Source: JBFHKO01 sp041595355 | GTDB taxonomy: Bacteria; Pseudomonadota; Gammaproteobacteria; Enterobacterales; Aeromonadaceae | Assembly: GCA_041595355.1 (NCBI GenBank) | Contig: JBFHKO010000039.1 | Location: 1-14,680, forward strand | Direction of reading: 5' to 3' | Length of the DNA: 14,680 nt | Shown: positions 13,901 to 14,680 of the stretch, one piece after another | Layout of the letters: every line of letters starts with the position of its first letter | Numbering within the stretch: position 1 is the first letter of the stretch | Notes under the pieces: model-generated | What the model saw: the letters and a program-made list of their open reading frames with translations, nothing else | Databases searched by the model: none | Told to the model about the DNA's origin: nothing | Position numbers and translations under genes: made by a program

Positions 13901-14680
13901 TCAGCAGGCACTGAAGCTGGCTCAGGAGGTCGCCCCGGATCTGGTGCTGCTGGACCTGCTGATGCCCTGCATGAACGGCGATCAGGTGTTGCGCCACCTG
14001 CGCGAGCAGGTCGCCACCCGGGACACCGCCGTGATCATCGTCAGCGCCCGTAACGCCGTCGAAGACGAGGAAGCCGGCTTCGCCCTGGGAGCCTGCGACT
14101 ACATCACCAAACCCTTCACGCCGGCCATAGTGCGGGCCCGGGTCCGGGCGGCCCTGCAAATGGTGCAGCAACGCAAATTGCTGGATCAACTGGCCTATGT
14201 CGACAGCCTCACCGAATTGCCCAATCGCCGCCGTTTCGAGCAGCTGCTGAGCAGTGAATGGCATCGCTGTGCCCGCGCCGGGGCGCCCCTGTCGCTGGCC
14301 ATGGTGGATGTGGATTTCTTCAAGCGCTTCAACGATACCTACGGCCATGCCCATGGCGATCGGGTACTGCGAGGAGTGGCCCAGCAGGTGGCTCGTCACC
14401 TGCACCGGGCCACCGATCTGGCGGCCCGCCTGGGTGGCGAAGAGTTCGTGCTGCTGCTGCCAGACACCGACGCTGACGGGGCTCACCGGCTGGCCGAGCG
14501 GGTGCGCCAGGGCTTTGAGCAGGCCGGGCCCGGGGAAACCAATCTGGCGGTTGGCAAGGTCACAGTGAGCATTGGGGGCGCCACCAGAATACCGCGAGCC
14601 GGTCAGGATCCTGCCAGCCTGCTGGAAGAGGCGGATCGCATGCTCTATCGCGCCAAGAAGGCGGGCCGCAACCGGGTGGA
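10905..14680 (+). CDS. Membrane hybrid histidine kinase / phosphorelay / diguanylate cyclase fusion (3' end outside window)
   Basis: One uninterrupted frame of 1258 codons, still open at the edge. Domains: eight or so membrane helices (about 24-292), MASE1-like with WQGWWIGGLLQTLLLIP; HisKA with phospho-His322 (FLARMSHEIRTPLN); HATPase with Asn439, DTGIG (471-475) and GGSGLGL (500-506); a degenerate receiver (about 556-676) keeping Lys665 but with Gly612 at the phospho-acceptor position; an intact receiver (701-815: Asp707, Asp708, Asp751, Lys801); HPt with His891 (HSLKSSA); a Pro-Gly-Glu repeat linker (947-964); a second intact receiver (970-1085: Asp974-Asp976, Asp1017, Lys1069); and GGDEF (1098 to end) with GGEEF (1177-1181), metal-binding Asp1135 and an inhibitory RATD (1168-1171). 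Expected role: sense an unknown signal, pass phosphate His-Asp-His-Asp and make c-di-GMP. The end (AKKAGRNRV) suggests few residues are missing. Confidence 0.9.
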   Translation, partial: MDTSSPALLYHPLPVSSLGRNAPSVWLLLAWFASLLLALPQDWSPLGMQALLWPLPMAGVELQLILYPPLALAVLWMLWFGFWWGALPAYLATFSLALSLGIDPLWGALFALANPLAFGVIPLVYRALPVSLCLCCLHGLLLFLVLAFVGHVFGSMGTFIWVYSGQLAVARAFVIWQGWWIGGLLQTLLLIPLLVLCTPRLLAWRQAHFQLPPRQQASRRQVIQMLLLLLGGVYLFIFTAIYLSQQALQVAQHAGSTTWRDVATLLANSSTVIYASLGGLFLAVAFLTYEFFLHGMAALAKAADEAAAADREKSGFLARMSHEIRTPLNAITGLTRLALGTMLTHTQRDHLDKIRLSAALLQRLLNDLLDYAKMEAGELSLERTSFNLEAIIRRAVELMTPQAEEKRLDLLLDLPATLPDGLQGDPLRLEQVLLNLLANAIKFTERGEVLLKVRVLEQLPRQVHLRVEIQDTGIGLSDTQLQRLFLPFKQADEATSRRYGGSGLGLAICKQLIERMGGHIGVESRPGRGSCFFFELHLPQEGIRVPAQATSTALQGRRVLLHYDGATPRTLLLAMLRQLGCEAELVQGETQLHEQLLAAAKAGTPFELLLVGSRTPWPASLAWLAHLHQYAPLAHLPVLLLAYPGEQEALRKRLARLPLAHLLSKPVQLTALNHALLGILAPNAPRPQQAIALDPTRLAGMRILLVDDNPINRQVAAETLRDLGVSTTLAENGRQAVELARQQTHDLVLMDIQMPEMDGVAATYWLRNQGYPTPIIAMTAHDQASERQRCLQAGMNDYLRKPIDPERLFTTLLRWWAPAENEAAAAPEPATQQEPTESDSELNSELGLHRVGNRPKLYRQVLASFRPAEIHLQLQDNLLQGNWSALEHLAHSLKSSAHYLGADPLARAARSLETCLREPQLDELNAISQAGRLATHLQRLQQHWPDPGEPGEPGEPGEPGEPGEHTRPGVLIVDDDVIHRQVLASLLQDECRVWTAQDGQQALKLAQEVAPDLVLLDLLMPCMNGDQVLRHLREQVATRDTAVIIVSARNAVEDEEAGFALGACDYITKPFTPAIVRARVRAALQMVQQRKLLDQLAYVDSLTELPNRRRFEQLLSSEWHRCARAGAPLSLAMVDVDFFKRFNDTYGHAHGDRVLRGVAQQVARHLHRATDLAARLGGEEFVLLLPDTDADGAHRLAERVRQGFEQAGPGETNLAVGKVTVSIGGATRIPRAGQDPASLLEEADRMLYRAKKAGRNRV
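13743..13796 (+). repeat. In-frame 9-bp tandem repeat encoding (Pro-Gly-Glu)6
   Basis: Five identical CCAGGCGAA units and a sixth ending GAG run head to tail inside the sensor gene. They encode residues 947-964 and sit exactly between the HPt domain and the last receiver. Because the unit is a multiple of three, copy-number change alters linker length and does not break the frame. Confidence 0.97.

Overview
The window is a G+C-rich chromosomal stretch with G/C-ending codons, dense genes and short intergenic gaps. It looks gammaproteobacterial, most likely from the Aeromonadales (Aeromonas/Oceanimonas/Zobellella type). The basis is protein-level resemblance to enterobacterial MscK, PykF and MtnN plus the mtnN-btuF-yadS gene order that E. 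coli also has. The lineage is inference from remembered homologues; no search was run. There are no tRNA or rRNA genes, CRISPR arrays or insertion sequences.

Left part (1-5949), minus strand: a Rossmann-fold NAD(P)H-binding protein cut by the left edge; a full-length mechanosensitive channel MscK; and pyruvate kinase I (pykF), which ends in a textbook intrinsic terminator. Between pykF and the divergent mtnN lies a regulatory region with a perfect TATAAT box for pykF, a perfect 7-3-7 palindrome, a half-site resembling the Cra consensus and an extended -10 for mtnN.

Middle part (5950-10705): mtnN (nucleosidase), btuF (periplasmic B12-binding protein, GTG start directly after the mtnN stop) and a TRIC-family membrane protein (yadS) run on the plus strand. 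They are followed by a YiiX-like permuted papain-fold protein with a perfect Shine-Dalgarno. A convergent Arg/His/Tyr-rich exported protein lies on the minus strand, with a 26-bp perfect palindrome and a 13-bp tandem repeat between the two. A GNAT acetyltransferase follows on the plus strand.

Right part (10905-14680, open at the edge): one very large plus-strand frame with at least 1258 codons. It joins a multi-pass membrane sensor domain, histidine kinase, ATPase, degenerate receiver, intact receiver, HPt, a (Pro-Gly-Glu)6 linker encoded by six 9-bp units, a further intact receiver and a GGDEF diguanylate cyclase. A complete phosphorelay and its c-di-GMP output appear to sit in one polypeptide, and the repeat lies exactly at the seam between the sensor half and the PleD-like response-regulator half. 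This is the most interesting item in the window. A long antisense frame opposite it is a codon-bias shadow.
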